Positions 26,647 to 35,400 of a stretch of 64,000 nucleotides of DNA are shown here, piece after piece. Source of the DNA: Streptomyces tauricus (GTDB lineage: Bacteria > Actinomycetota > Actinomycetes > Streptomycetales > Streptomycetaceae); the NCBI RefSeq assembly GCF_014650955.1, contig NZ_BMVY01000005.1, positions 248,001-312,000 on the forward strand, read 5' to 3'. Below the pieces are notes generated by a model. The model saw nothing but the letters and a program-made list of their open reading frames with translations. It had not been told where the DNA came from and did not search any database. Every line of letters starts with the position of its first letter. The stretch's first letter is position 1. The position numbers and the translations under genes are program-made.

Positions 26647-27990
26647 TCAGCGTGTGGCGCCCGTGACGATCCAGCGGCCCGAGCGGGTGCGCAGCCACAG
26701 CGTCAGCATGCGGACGGTCATCATGAGGGTCATCGCGGCCCAGACAGCGGTGAGGCCGCCACCGAGGGTGGGAATGAGCAGTGCCACCGGAGCGAAGACC
26801 GCCAGGACGACCACCATGGCCCGCGCGAGGTACGGGCCGTCTCCCGCACCCATCAGCACGCCGTCCAGGACGAAGACGATGCCGCAGATCGGCTGGGAGA
26901 GCGCCACCATGAGCAGCGCGGGCAGAGCGACGTCATGGACGGCCGAGTCGCTGGTGAACAGGGGGAGGAACAGGGGGCGGCAGGCGATCACCAGGCCGCC
27001 GAGTACGACTCCTACGGCGATGCCCCACTCCACCATGCGTCGGCAGGCTTCACGGGCTCCTTGCGCGTCGCCCGCACCGAGGTAGCGTCCGATGATCGCT
27101 TGCCCGGCGATGGCGATGGCGTCGAGCGCGAAGGCGAGCAGGCTCCACAGGGACAGGATGATCTGGTGGGCCGCGATGTCGGCGTCTCCGAGGCGTGCGG
27201 CAACGGCGGTGGCGATCATCAGAACCGCACGCAGGGAGAGGGTGCGGACGAGCAGCGGCGCACCGGCCTGGGCGCAGGCGCGTATCCCGGCGGCGTCGGG
27301 TCGCAGGGAGGCGCCGTGCTTGCGCGCACCGCGGACCACTACGAAGAGGTAGGCGGCGGCCATCCCGAACTGGGCGATGACGGTGCCCCAGGCGGAGCCC
27401 GCGATGCCGAGGTCGGCGCCGTAGACAAGACCCGCGTTCAGGGCCGCGTTGGCGATGAAGCCGGCGATGGCGACATAGAGCGGTGTCCTGGTGTTCTGCA
27501 GACCGCGCAGCACTCCGGTGGCGGCGAGGACGACGAGCATCGCGGGGATGCCGAGCGACGAGATACGCAGATACGTGATGGCGTAGGGCGCGGCGGTGTC
27601 CGAGGTTCCGAAGAGTTCCACCAGCGCGGGCGCGGCGGGCAGGAAGACGGCGATGACAGCGGCGCCGAGCAGCAGTGCGAGCCAGATACCGTCCATCCCC
27701 TGGCGGATGGCGGCCGGAAGGTCGCCCGCCCCGACCCGTCGGGCGACAGCGGCCGTGGTGGCGTACGCGAGGAAGACGAAGATGCTCACGGCCGTGGTGA
27801 GAAGAGCGGAGGCGACTCCGAGGCCGGCGAGTTGGGCGGTGCCGAGATGGCCGACGATGGCGGTGTCGGCCATGAGGAAAAGAGGCTCGGCGATGAGCGC
27901 GCCGAAAGCCGGAACGGCCAGCGCGACGATCTCCCGGTCGTGCCGTCGCCGAGTGGCCCTGGGGGCTGCTGGAGCCTGTGTCATGCACAT
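26647..27990 (-). CDS. MATE-family exporter
   Basis: The 447-aa polytopic protein has about 12 helices. I start it at ATG 27990 with GGAAG 9 nt upstream; ATG 27984 is also possible. Typical MatE features are IVALAVPAFGALIAEPLFLM, DTAIVGHLGTAQLAGLG and the second-repeat QAIIGRYLGAGDA. It probably exports cationic or drug-like compounds with Na+ or H+ coupling; the family includes DinF. Its 3' end abuts the parS triplet. Confidence 0.9.
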   Translation of the reverse strand: MCMTQAPAAPRATRRRHDREIVALAVPAFGALIAEPLFLMADTAIVGHLGTAQLAGLGVASALLTTAVSIFVFLAYATTAAVARRVGAGDLPAAIRQGMDGIWLALLLGAAVIAVFLPAAPALVELFGTSDTAAPYAITYLRISSLGIPAMLVVLAATGVLRGLQNTRTPLYVAIAGFIANAALNAGLVYGADLGIAGSAWGTVIAQFGMAAAYLFVVVRGARKHGASLRPDAAGIRACAQAGAPLLVRTLSLRAVLMIATAVAARLGDADIAAHQIILSLWSLLAFALDAIAIAGQAIIGRYLGAGDAQGAREACRRMVEWGIAVGVVLGGLVIACRPLFLPLFTSDSAVHDVALPALLMVALSQPICGIVFVLDGVLMGAGDGPYLARAMVVVLAVFAPVALLIPTLGGGLTAVWAAMTLMMTVRMLTLWLRTRSGRWIVTGATR

Positions 27991-28443
27991 CAATCTAATC
28001 TTCCACAGGTAAGAGATGCAACTATCCAGCGACCCTTACTGGCAAACTCGTGCGACGTACCACCGCGCGCCATTCGCATCGATCTTGGCCCTAGTCGGAA
28101 AGTTTTTCTTCTGCACAGCCGGTGGATGGGATAGATGCAGGTCAGAGCGGGTGTGGAAAACGGGCTGAGTGCTTGTTCACAGGCCTGTCCACCGGGTCGT
28201 GCACAGGTTTTGCGGAGTTCTCCACAGCATCGGGGCCGTCGTCCACATGGCCTGTGGATAACCAGATTGGCTGACGGTGCCGACGGGCCTAACGTGGTGC
28301 GGCACCCTCTCCCTCCTCCGTCCTCGGAAACCTCGCAAAACCGACGCGTCAGAACCGGAGTTGGGCGTCTCATTTGTCAGTGTCGTGCCGTAGGAATAAA
28401 GGGCACGGCGAGGTCCGCTCGGCGGACGGGAGGAGGTGGCCCG
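27991..28443. promoter_or_regulatory. Intergenic region upstream of dnaB with a DnaA-box-like cluster
   Basis: This 453-bp region has no gene. Within 28152-28261 lie six 9-mers resembling the Streptomyces DnaA box TTGTCCACA. They are 28152-28160 (TTTTCCACA on minus), 28173-28181 (TTGTTCACA), 28185-28193 (CTGTCCACC), 28218-28226 (TTCTCCACA), 28239-28247 (TCGTCCACA) and 28253-28261 (TTATCCACA on minus). Five differ from the consensus at one base. The first 130 bp are comparatively AT-rich. Confidence 0.6.
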
Positions 28444-29925
28444 GTGAGTATTTCCGAGCCCTTGGACGACCCGTGGGCCGACAGCGGTCCCAGTGACCGT
28501 CTGCCCGCCTCCCGACAGCGCCGCGACAGTGGCGGCCGTGGCAGGGAGGACCAGCACGACCGCGGTTCGGACAGCGGTGGCTGGGACGGCGGGGGGTCGT
28601 CCTTCGAGCGCGTGCCCCCACAGGACGTGGACGCGGAGCAGTCCGTCCTCGGCGGCATGCTGCTCTCGAAGGACGCCATCGCCGACGTGGTCGAGGTGCT
28701 CAAGGGCCACGACTTCTACCGGCCCGCGCACGAGACCGTCTACGGCGCGATCCTCGACCTCTATGCCAAGGGCGAGCCGGCCGACCCGATCACGGTCGCG
28801 GCCGAACTCACCAAGCGCGGCGAGATCACCAAGGTCGGCGGCGCGTCGTATCTGCACACCCTGGTCCAGACGGTCCCGACGGCGGCCAACGCCGAGTACT
28901 ACGCGGAGATCGTCCACGAGCGCGCGGTCCTGCGCCGCCTGGTCGAGGCCGGTACGCGCATCACGCAGATGGGTTACGCGGCCGACGGCGACGTGGACGA
29001 GATCGTCAACAGTGCCCAGGCCGAGATCTACGCGGTCACCGAGCAGCGCACGACCGAGGACTACCTCCCGCTCGGCGACATCATGGAGGGCGCGCTCGAC
29101 GAGATCGAGGCGATCGGTTCGCGGTCGGGGGAGATGACCGGTGTGCCGACCGGCTTCACCGACCTCGACCAGCTCACGAACGGTCTGCACCCCGGCCAGA
29201 TGATCATCATCGCGGCCCGTCCCGCGATGGGTAAGTCGACACTGGCGCTGGACTTCGCCAGAGCCTGCTCGATCAAGCACAACATGCCGAGCGTGATCTT
29301 CTCGCTCGAAATGGGCCGCAACGAGATCGCGATGCGCCTGCTGTCCGCGGAGGCGCGGGTCGCCCTGCACCACATGCGTTCCGGCACGATGACCGACGAG
29401 GACTGGACCCGGCTCGCCCGCCGGATGCCGGACGTCTCGGCCGCTCCCCTCTACATCGACGACTCCCCGAACCTGTCGATGATGGAGATCCGGGCCAAGT
29501 GCCGCCGCCTCAAACAGCGTGCCGACCTGAAGCTCGTGATCATCGACTATCTGCAGCTGATGCAGTCGGGCGGCAAGGGTCGCTCCGAGAGCCGGCAGCA
29601 GGAAGTCTCGGACATGTCGCGAAACCTGAAGCTGCTGGCCAAGGAGCTGGAGCTGCCCGTCATCGCGCTGTCCCAGCTGAACCGTGGTCCCGAGCAGCGC
29701 ACGGACAAGAAGCCCATGGTCTCCGACCTCCGTGAATCCGGCTCCATCGAGCAGGACGCGGACATGGTGATCCTGCTGCACCGCGAGGACGCCTACGAGA
29801 AGGAGTCACCGCGCGCGGGCGAGGCGGACATCATCGTGGGCAAGCACCGTAACGGCCCGACGGCCACCATCACGGTCGCCTTCCAGGGCCACTACTCCCG
29901 CTTCGTGGACATGGCGCAGACCTGA
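28444..29925 (+). CDS. dnaB: Replicative DNA helicase DnaB
   Basis: The 493-aa protein starts at GTG 28444 after GGAGGAGG. A Ser/Gly/Asp-rich N-terminal extension of about 55 residues precedes the DnaB N-terminal domain (VPPQDVDAEQSVLGGMLLSKDAI). The RecA-like ATPase has Walker A ARPAMGKST, Walker B LVIIDYLQLM and GKHRNGPT near the end. It unwinds DNA at the fork. No intein is present; the ATPase motifs are uninterrupted. Confidence 0.97.
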   Translation: MSISEPLDDPWADSGPSDRLPASRQRRDSGGRGREDQHDRGSDSGGWDGGGSSFERVPPQDVDAEQSVLGGMLLSKDAIADVVEVLKGHDFYRPAHETVYGAILDLYAKGEPADPITVAAELTKRGEITKVGGASYLHTLVQTVPTAANAEYYAEIVHERAVLRRLVEAGTRITQMGYAADGDVDEIVNSAQAEIYAVTEQRTTEDYLPLGDIMEGALDEIEAIGSRSGEMTGVPTGFTDLDQLTNGLHPGQMIIIAARPAMGKSTLALDFARACSIKHNMPSVIFSLEMGRNEIAMRLLSAEARVALHHMRSGTMTDEDWTRLARRMPDVSAAPLYIDDSPNLSMMEIRAKCRRLKQRADLKLVIIDYLQLMQSGGKGRSESRQQEVSDMSRNLKLLAKELELPVIALSQLNRGPEQRTDKKPMVSDLRESGSIEQDADMVILLHREDAYEKESPRAGEADIIVGKHRNGPTATITVAFQGHYSRFVDMAQT

Positions 29926-29948
29926 TTTCCGCCCACCGGCCGGAGCTG

Positions 29949-30015
29949 CGGAGATCAGAGCTGCGGAGACCGGGACGGCGGAGACCGGGACGGCGGAGAT
30001 CGGGACGGCGGAGAC
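29949..30015. repeat. 15-bp tandem repeat, about four copies
   Basis: Units of CGGAGACCGGGACGG start at 29949 (degenerate), 29964, 29979, 29994 and 30009 (partial), between dnaB and the beta-lactamase-family gene. Confidence 0.85.
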
Positions 30016-30058
30016 AAATGCGCTCGACGCCGGACGTCGGGGCAGGTGGACTGGGGCC

Positions 30059-31447
30059 ATGACGACGACACCCGCGGAAGAACTGCTTCCCGCCACGCGC
30101 CGGGCCCTGCTGCACCGAATCGCCACCGCTCAGGCACAAGGACGTGCGCCGTCGTTGGTCGCGGCGGTGGTGCGGGGCGGGGAGACGGTGTGGCACGGAT
30201 CCCGCACCTCGGTGGACGGTCACGGGCCCGACGAGAACGTGCAGTACCGCATCGGTTCCCTCACCAAGACCTTCACGGCCGTCCTGGTCCTGCGGCTACG
30301 GGACGAGGGACTGCTCGACCTGGGTGATCCGCTGGAGAAGCACCTTCCGGGCACCGGCGCGGGGGAGGCGACGATTGCCGAACTCCTCGCGCACACGGCC
30401 GGGTTGGCCGCCGAGTCGCCCGGGCCCTGGTGGGAGCGTACTCCCGGGTCGCTGCGTCCCGACCTCGCCGACGTCCTGGGCGAGCAGCCGCACCGGCATC
30501 CGGTCGGGCGGCGGTTCCACTACTCGAACCCCGGCTACACCTTGCTGGGCGCGTTGATCGAGGAACTGCGTGGCGCCCCGTGGGAGGAGGTCCTGCGGAG
30601 CGAGGTGCTCGAACCGCTGGGACTACACCGGACGAGCGGGCAGCCTCAAGCACCTCATGCGGGCGGCTGGGCGGTGCACCCCTGGGCGGACGTCCTGCTG
30701 CCTGAGCAGGTCGAGGACCTTGGACTGATGGCGCCGGCCGGTCAGCTCTGGTCGACCAGCGGCGATCTGGCACGCTTCGCCGTCTTCCTCGCGCGGGGCG
30801 ACGACCGGGTGCTGAGCGCGGAGTCCGTACGGGAGATGCGTACGCCCGCCGCGCCCGCCGAACCGGAGGAGGTGGCGGCCGGTTCCGCGTACGGGCTCGG
30901 TATGCAGGTTCAGCATCACAACGGCCGGACTCTGGTGGGCCACAGTGGTTCCCTCCCGGGCTTTGTCGCCGGGCTCATGATCAGCGTCGAGGACGACCTT
31001 GCCGCCGTCGTCCTCGCGAACTGCACCTCGGGTCCGCCGGTGGCGACGGTCGCCGCCGATCTCGTGCGTATCGTCGCGGAGGCCGAGCCCCGGATTCCCG
31101 AGCCGTGGCGGCCGCTGACCGAAGTCGACCTTTCCGTACTGGAGTTGGCCGGGCCTTGGTACTGGGGGACACACGCTTTCGCGCTGCGGCTCACGTCCGA
31201 CGGGGGCGTGACGCTCGGCCCCCTGGCGGGCCATGGCCGGCGCTCGCGTTTCCGGGCCGAGGGCGACGGGACCTGGACCGGGCTCGACGGCTATTACGCC
31301 GGTGAGCTTCTACGGGCCGTTGAGGGGCCTGACGGGGCGGTGAGCCACCTGGACCTCGGCTCGTTCGTGTTCACGCGTCAGCCGTACGGTGAGGGCGCTC
31401 CGGTCCCGGGTGGAGTGGACCCCGAGGGGTGGCGCGGGATCAAGTAG
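30059..31447 (+). CDS. Serine beta-lactamase/PBP-fold hydrolase (class C type)
   Basis: The 462-aa protein has no signal peptide. SLTK (in YRIGSLTKTFTA, about residue 68) is the SxxK nucleophile. YSN (in FHYSNPGYTLLG) is the Tyr-containing second motif. HSG in VGHSGSLPGF replaces the KTG triad as in esterase and peptidase members. A C-terminal beta domain of about 110 residues follows. Members include D-amino-peptidases, esterases and class C lactamases, so the real substrate is unknown. A parS palindrome follows the stop. Confidence 0.88.
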   Translation: MTTTPAEELLPATRRALLHRIATAQAQGRAPSLVAAVVRGGETVWHGSRTSVDGHGPDENVQYRIGSLTKTFTAVLVLRLRDEGLLDLGDPLEKHLPGTGAGEATIAELLAHTAGLAAESPGPWWERTPGSLRPDLADVLGEQPHRHPVGRRFHYSNPGYTLLGALIEELRGAPWEEVLRSEVLEPLGLHRTSGQPQAPHAGGWAVHPWADVLLPEQVEDLGLMAPAGQLWSTSGDLARFAVFLARGDDRVLSAESVREMRTPAAPAEPEEVAAGSAYGLGMQVQHHNGRTLVGHSGSLPGFVAGLMISVEDDLAAVVLANCTSGPPVATVAADLVRIVAEAEPRIPEPWRPLTEVDLSVLELAGPWYWGTHAFALRLTSDGGVTLGPLAGHGRRSRFRAEGDGTWTGLDGYYAGELLRAVEGPDGAVSHLDLGSFVFTRQPYGEGAPVPGGVDPEGWRGIK

Positions 31448-31477
31448 CCGCCTTCCCGGCTGTGTCGCACGGATGGG

Positions 31478-31527
31478 CATGTGGAGGGGCGTCCTGTTTC
31501 ACGTGAAACAGGACGCCCCTCCACATG
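31478..31527. terminator. 50-bp perfect palindrome with parS at its centre
   Basis: 18-bp arms (CATGTGGAGGGGCGTCCT and its complement) extend parS 31496-31509 without mismatch, between convergent genes ending at 31447 and 31610. Terminator function is inferred from the predicted hairpin. Confidence 0.78.
31496..31509. other. parS site
   Basis: Perfect GTTTCACGTGAAAC at the centre of a 50-bp palindrome. Confidence 0.92.
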
Positions 31528-31553
31528 ACGTGCGATGTCGTGATGCACGCTCC

Positions 31554-31613
31554 CTGACCTGACCTGACCTGACCGGGCCTCACCGGAACGAGCTTCACCG
31601 GAACGGGCTTCAG
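31554..31613. repeat. Short direct repeats
   Basis: Four head-to-tail copies of CTGAC/CTGACC are followed by two copies of TTCACCGGAACG, just past the end of the leftward GNAT gene. Confidence 0.6.
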
Positions 31614-32062
31614 AGCTGCAGCTTGAACCCGACGTGCGACGCCGTGAAGCCGAGGCGCTCGTAGAAGCGGTGGGCATCGGTCCGGGTGGCGTCCGACGTC
31701 AGCTGTACCAACTGGCAGCCCTCGCTTCGGGAGCGGTCCACGGCCCACTCGATGAAGCGGGTGCCCAGACCGCTGCCCCGCTCGTCGGCATGGACGCGTA
31801 CGGCTTCGATGATCGAGCGGGTCGCTCCCTTACGGGACAGCCCCGGAACGATCGTCAGCTGCAGCGTGCCCACGACCCGTCCCTCCCGTACGGCGACGAC
31901 CACGTGCTGGTTCGGATCCTTGCTGAGGCGTTCCAGTGCGGTCAGGTACGGGGTCAGGTCGTCCGGTGACTCACGCCGCGAGCCCAGCGGGTCGTCGGCG
32001 AGCATCGCGACGATCGCGGGGATGTCGTCGGCCACCGCGGGCCGTATCTCAAGATCTCCCAT
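31610..32062 (-). CDS. GNAT-family N-acetyltransferase
   Basis: The 150-aa protein begins MGDLEIRPAVADDIPAIVAM. The acetyl-CoA motif is RVHADERGSGLGTRFIEWA (about 92-110), then the C-terminal DAHRFYERLGF. It is a full single-domain GNAT; the substrate is unknown. It follows the MarR gene on the same strand at 69 bp. Confidence 0.9.
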   Translation of the reverse strand: MGDLEIRPAVADDIPAIVAMLADDPLGSRRESPDDLTPYLTALERLSKDPNQHVVVAVREGRVVGTLQLTIVPGLSRKGATRSIIEAVRVHADERGSGLGTRFIEWAVDRSRSEGCQLVQLTSDATRTDAHRFYERLGFTASHVGFKLQL

Positions 32063-32131
32063 GACGGCAGCCTATGCAGACCGCGACCGGGGCGGCCGCG
32101 TCCCCGGGCGGGTCTGTCCCGGCGGCCCCGG

Positions 32132-32596
32132 CTACGCGGGCGCGGGCAGGTTCGCCGACTCCACGACACGGACCAGCGGGGCCAGCTCGGGGCTCCGGGC
32201 CGCCTCGTCCAGCGCCTCACGCAGGGCCGCGTCGTTGGTGGGCCGGGCCTCTTCCAGAAGCTTGAGCCCCGCCTCGCTGACGTTCGTGTAGATGCCGCGG
32301 CGGTCGGTGGGGCACAGGTAGCGCGAGAGCAGGCCTCGGTCCTCCAGCCGGGTCACCAGTCGTGTGGTGGCGCTCTGGCTGAGGACGACCGCGTCGGCGA
32401 CCTGCTTCATCTGCAGATGGCCGCCATCGCCGTCGTGCTGGCGGCTGAGGACGTCGAGGAGCGAGTACTCGCGCACGCTCAGGCCGTGCCGGCTCTGCAG
32501 GGCCCTCTCGATGTGCGCCTCGATCCTCCCGTGCAGCAGAGAGAGGGCGCACCAGCCCTGGGCGAGCGCGGTGAGCGCGGGGTCCGTCGCTGTCAT
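32132..32596 (-). CDS. MarR-family transcriptional regulator
   Basis: The 154-aa protein starts at ATG 32596 with GGAGGA upstream. The winged helix runs REYSLLDVLSRQHDGDGGHL, VVLSQSATTRLVTRLEDRGLL and the wing residues CPTDRRGIYTNV. It is divergent from the MFS exporter with a 139-bp shared promoter region, the usual layout for a MarR repressor of an efflux gene. Confidence 0.92.
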   Translation of the reverse strand: MTATDPALTALAQGWCALSLLHGRIEAHIERALQSRHGLSVREYSLLDVLSRQHDGDGGHLQMKQVADAVVLSQSATTRLVTRLEDRGLLSRYLCPTDRRGIYTNVSEAGLKLLEEARPTNDAALREALDEAARSPELAPLVRVVESANLPAPA

Positions 32597-32659
32597 GGCA
32601 TTTCCTCCGTCCCGGAGTGGCTGACACCCAGGATAGGGCACGGCCGCAATATCCTGCGT

Positions 32660-32689
32660 TTGCACTTAACCCGCGTCTGCAACTATTGT
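32660..32689 (+). promoter_or_regulatory. Promoter of the MFS-HbpS-like operon with candidate MarR operator
   Basis: -35 TTGCAC (32660-32665) and -10 TATTGT (32684-32689) have an 18-bp spacer. Overlapping it, TTGCA (32660-32664) and TGCAA (32678-32682) form an inverted repeat that could bind the divergent MarR protein. Confidence 0.55.
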
Positions 32690-32735
32690 GAACGCACGTA
32701 AAGCGCTCCTGCAATCTTCTGGGAAGGTCGTCCCC

Positions 32736-33962
32736 ATGCCTCTCGCGCTTCTGGCCCTCGCGATCGGGGCCTTCGGAATCGGAACCACCGAGTTCGTGAT
32801 CATGGGCTTGCTGCCCGAGGTCGCCGGCGACTTCGGTGTCTCCATCCCCACCGCGGGTTTCCTCGTGACCGGCTACGCGCTCGGAGTCATGTTCGGCGCG
32901 CCCCTCATGACCGTGCTCGGCACCAAGGTGTCCCGCAAGCGGATGCTGATGCTGCTGATGGGACTCTTCATCATCGGCAACCTGATCTCCGCGGTCGCCC
33001 CCACCTTCACCGTCATGCTGATCGGACGCGTGATCGCCTCGCTCGCGCACGGTGCCTTCTTCGGCATCGGCTCGGTCGTCGCCGCCGACCTGGTCGCACC
33101 GGACAAGAAGGCCGGCGCCATCGCGATGATGTTCACCGGACTGACCGTCGCCAACGTCGTCGGCGTACCGTTGGGGACCCTCATCGGGCAGTCCGCCGGC
33201 TGGCGCGTGACCTTCACGGTCGTCGCCGCGCTGGGCGTCCTCGGCCTGGCCGGCATCTTCAAGCTGGTGCCCGACATGCCCAAGCCGGAAGGCGTGCGCC
33301 TGCGTCATGAGCTGGCCGCCTTCAAGAACGTCCAGGTCCTGCTCGCCATGGCGATGACCGTGCTCGGCTTCGGCGGAGTCTTCGCGGCGATCACCTACAT
33401 CGCGCCGATGATGACGAACGTCACCGGTTACGCCGACGGCTCCGTCACCTGGCTGCTCGTCCTCTTCGGCCTGGGCATGGTCGGCGGCAACCTCGTCGGC
33501 GGCAGGTTCGCCGACCGCGCCCTGATGCCCATGCTGTACGTGTCACTGGGCGCCCTCGCGGTCGTACTGGCCCTGTTCACCCTCACCGCGCACAACAAGA
33601 TCGCGGCGGCCGTGACCATCACGCTGATCGGAGCCCTCGGGTTCGCCACCGTTCCGCCGCTGCAGAAGCGGGTGCTCGACCAGGCGCACGGCGCCCCGAC
33701 CCTCGCCTCCGCCGTGAACATCGGTGCCTTCAACCTCGGCAACGCCCTCTCGGCCTGGCTCGGCGGCGTCGTGATCGCGGCCGGCATGGGCTACACCGCC
33801 CCCAACTGGGTCGGCGCCGTCCTGGCCGCCGCAGCCCTGCTGCTCGCCGTCCTCTCGGCCGCACTGGAGCGCCGCGCCCACCCCGCCGATTCGGCGGACC
33901 CGTCCGTCGTGAAGGCGGAACAGGCGCACTCCGTGCAGCCGCAGGCCGTCGTCCACAACTGA
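32736..33962 (+). CDS. MFS exporter (AraJ/DHA1 type)
   Basis: The 408-aa protein starts at ATG 32736 after GGAAGG. It has 12 predicted helices; the N-terminus ALAIGAFGIGTTEFVIMGLLPE is typical of arabinose-efflux/CmlR-like permeases. GTKVSRKRMLMLLMG is motif A and GWRVTFTVVAALG follows helix 5. Divergent MarR control suggests induced drug or metabolite export. The HbpS-like gene follows in the same direction. Confidence 0.92.
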   Translation: MPLALLALAIGAFGIGTTEFVIMGLLPEVAGDFGVSIPTAGFLVTGYALGVMFGAPLMTVLGTKVSRKRMLMLLMGLFIIGNLISAVAPTFTVMLIGRVIASLAHGAFFGIGSVVAADLVAPDKKAGAIAMMFTGLTVANVVGVPLGTLIGQSAGWRVTFTVVAALGVLGLAGIFKLVPDMPKPEGVRLRHELAAFKNVQVLLAMAMTVLGFGGVFAAITYIAPMMTNVTGYADGSVTWLLVLFGLGMVGGNLVGGRFADRALMPMLYVSLGALAVVLALFTLTAHNKIAAAVTITLIGALGFATVPPLQKRVLDQAHGAPTLASAVNIGAFNLGNALSAWLGGVVIAAGMGYTAPNWVGAVLAAAALLLAVLSAALERRAHPADSADPSVVKAEQAHSVQPQAVVHN

Positions 33963-34029
33963 GCGTCGGCGGCAACTGAGCGTCGGCCGCGATCCCCCAC
34001 ACCGCACCCTCTCGCAAGGAGAAACCCTC

Positions 34030-34449
34030 ATGAGCACCACCACCGTCACCCCGCTGACCATCCAGGACGCCGAGGCGCTCGTCACGGCCGCCCGTCACGC
34101 CGCGGAAGCCGCGGACGTCAAGGTCAGCGTCACGGTCCTCGACGCGGGCGGCCACCTGCTCGCCTTCCGGCGGGACGACCGAGCGGTCCTGATCTCGGGC
34201 GAGACCAGCACCCGTAAGGCCTACACGGCACTGCAGCTCGGCACTCCCACCGCGGATCTCGTCGAGGCCGTCCAGCCCGGTGGGCTCTTCCACACCCTGC
34301 CGACCGCGCTCGACCGTCCGCTCCTGTTCATCGCCGGCGGTGTCCCGGTCCACCGCGACGGCCGTCTGATCGGCGCGATCGGAGTCGGCGGCGGCGCACC
34401 GGAGCAGGACCACGGGTTCGCCACCACCGCGGTGCAGACCCTCGCCTAG
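34030..34449 (+). CDS. GlcG/HbpS-family protein
   Basis: The 139-aa protein begins MSTTTVTPLTIQDAEALVTA. The central VSVTVLDAGGHLLAFRRDD and the end GAIGVGGGAPEQDHGFATTAV are the family hallmarks. No signal peptide is seen, unlike secreted HbpS, so it is probably cytosolic. Relatives bind haem or small molecules. It lies 67 bp after the MFS gene and likely belongs to the MarR-controlled unit. Confidence 0.88.
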   Translation: MSTTTVTPLTIQDAEALVTAARHAAEAADVKVSVTVLDAGGHLLAFRRDDRAVLISGETSTRKAYTALQLGTPTADLVEAVQPGGLFHTLPTALDRPLLFIAGGVPVHRDGRLIGAIGVGGGAPEQDHGFATTAVQTLA

Positions 34450-34487
34450 CTTGCCCAGAAGGGCCGGCGCCCGGAGCGCCCGTACCA

Positions 34488-34523
34488 GCGAACCGCCCGC
34501 TCGTCCCCGAGCGGGCGGTTCGC
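34488..34523. terminator. Bidirectional terminator
   Basis: Perfect 16-bp arms GCGAACCGCCCGCTCG and complement with a TCCC loop between convergent genes. Confidence 0.88.
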
Positions 34524-34528
34524 TCGGT

Positions 34529-35395
34529 TCAGCCCGCGGCCACCGTGAGCGGAGCGAACCGCCGCGTCCAGTCGCCGGGCAACTCGCCGATGCCGTACGT
34601 CATGACCGCGTTGAAACTCAGGGAGGCGAGCCCGCGCTCCTTGACCCACGCCAGCAACTCCTCATGCCGTACATCGATGTCCGTGCGCAGGGGACGGTCG
34701 GTACGCGAGGCCAGCGAGGCGATGAGCGCCTTCGCGGTCTCGGTGTCCCGGGCGATCAGCGGACCCACGACGTGGCTGTCCATGTTGGGCCAGGCGGCGG
34801 CGTATCCGATGATCCGGCCGTCCTCCTCGGCGACACGCAGTTGGTCGGAGAAGGCGGGCAGCCGCGTAATCATGTGCGTCCGGTCCGCGCCGAAGACCTC
34901 CTCGTCGAGGCGGAGGATCGTGACGAGATCCTCGGCCGTGGCAGCGCGCGTGGCCACCTCGGGCTCCGGGCCCAGAGGGCTGAAGCGGCCACGGACCATC
35001 TCGGCGCGCCCGATGGCCTTGAAGCCCAGTTCCTCGTAGAGAGGGCGCCCGTACGGGGTGGCGTGCAGGGTCACCGGGGTGGCCCCCAGTTCGGCCACGA
35101 CCTGGCGCATCAGACGACGCCCGATGCCCTGGCGGGCGTACCGCTCGGCGACCAGCACCATGCCGATGGCTGTCAGATCCGGCTGTTCCCGGGGCCCGTA
35201 GGCGGTCACGACGCAGGCGGCGACCAGGCCTCCGCCGGGGTCGTCGATGCCATAGCCCGTCCCGGCCGTGAGCAGCAGACCCCATTTGTGTTCCTCGCGG
35301 GGCCAGTCCCGGTTCTCGGAGAGGTCGGCGCAGGCGGAGAGATCGCGAGGCGTCAGACGGCGGATGGGCAGAGCGGCGGGGGAAGGAGTCGACAC
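34529..35395 (-). CDS. GNAT acetyltransferase with C-terminal second domain
   Basis: The 288-aa protein has an N-terminal GNAT domain with VAERYARQGIGRRLMRQVV (about 82-100) and HATPYGRPLYEELGF. The second half (about 140-288: LVTILRLDEEVFGADRTHMI, GYAAAWPNMDSHVVGPLIA) looks like an acetyltransferase 18-type domain. The substrate is unknown. The downstream terminator separates it from the HbpS-like gene. Confidence 0.86.
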   Translation of the reverse strand: MSTPSPAALPIRRLTPRDLSACADLSENRDWPREEHKWGLLLTAGTGYGIDDPGGGLVAACVVTAYGPREQPDLTAIGMVLVAERYARQGIGRRLMRQVVAELGATPVTLHATPYGRPLYEELGFKAIGRAEMVRGRFSPLGPEPEVATRAATAEDLVTILRLDEEVFGADRTHMITRLPAFSDQLRVAEEDGRIIGYAAAWPNMDSHVVGPLIARDTETAKALIASLASRTDRPLRTDIDVRHEELLAWVKERGLASLSFNAVMTYGIGELPGDWTRRFAPLTVAAG

Positions 35396-35400
35396 GCAGG

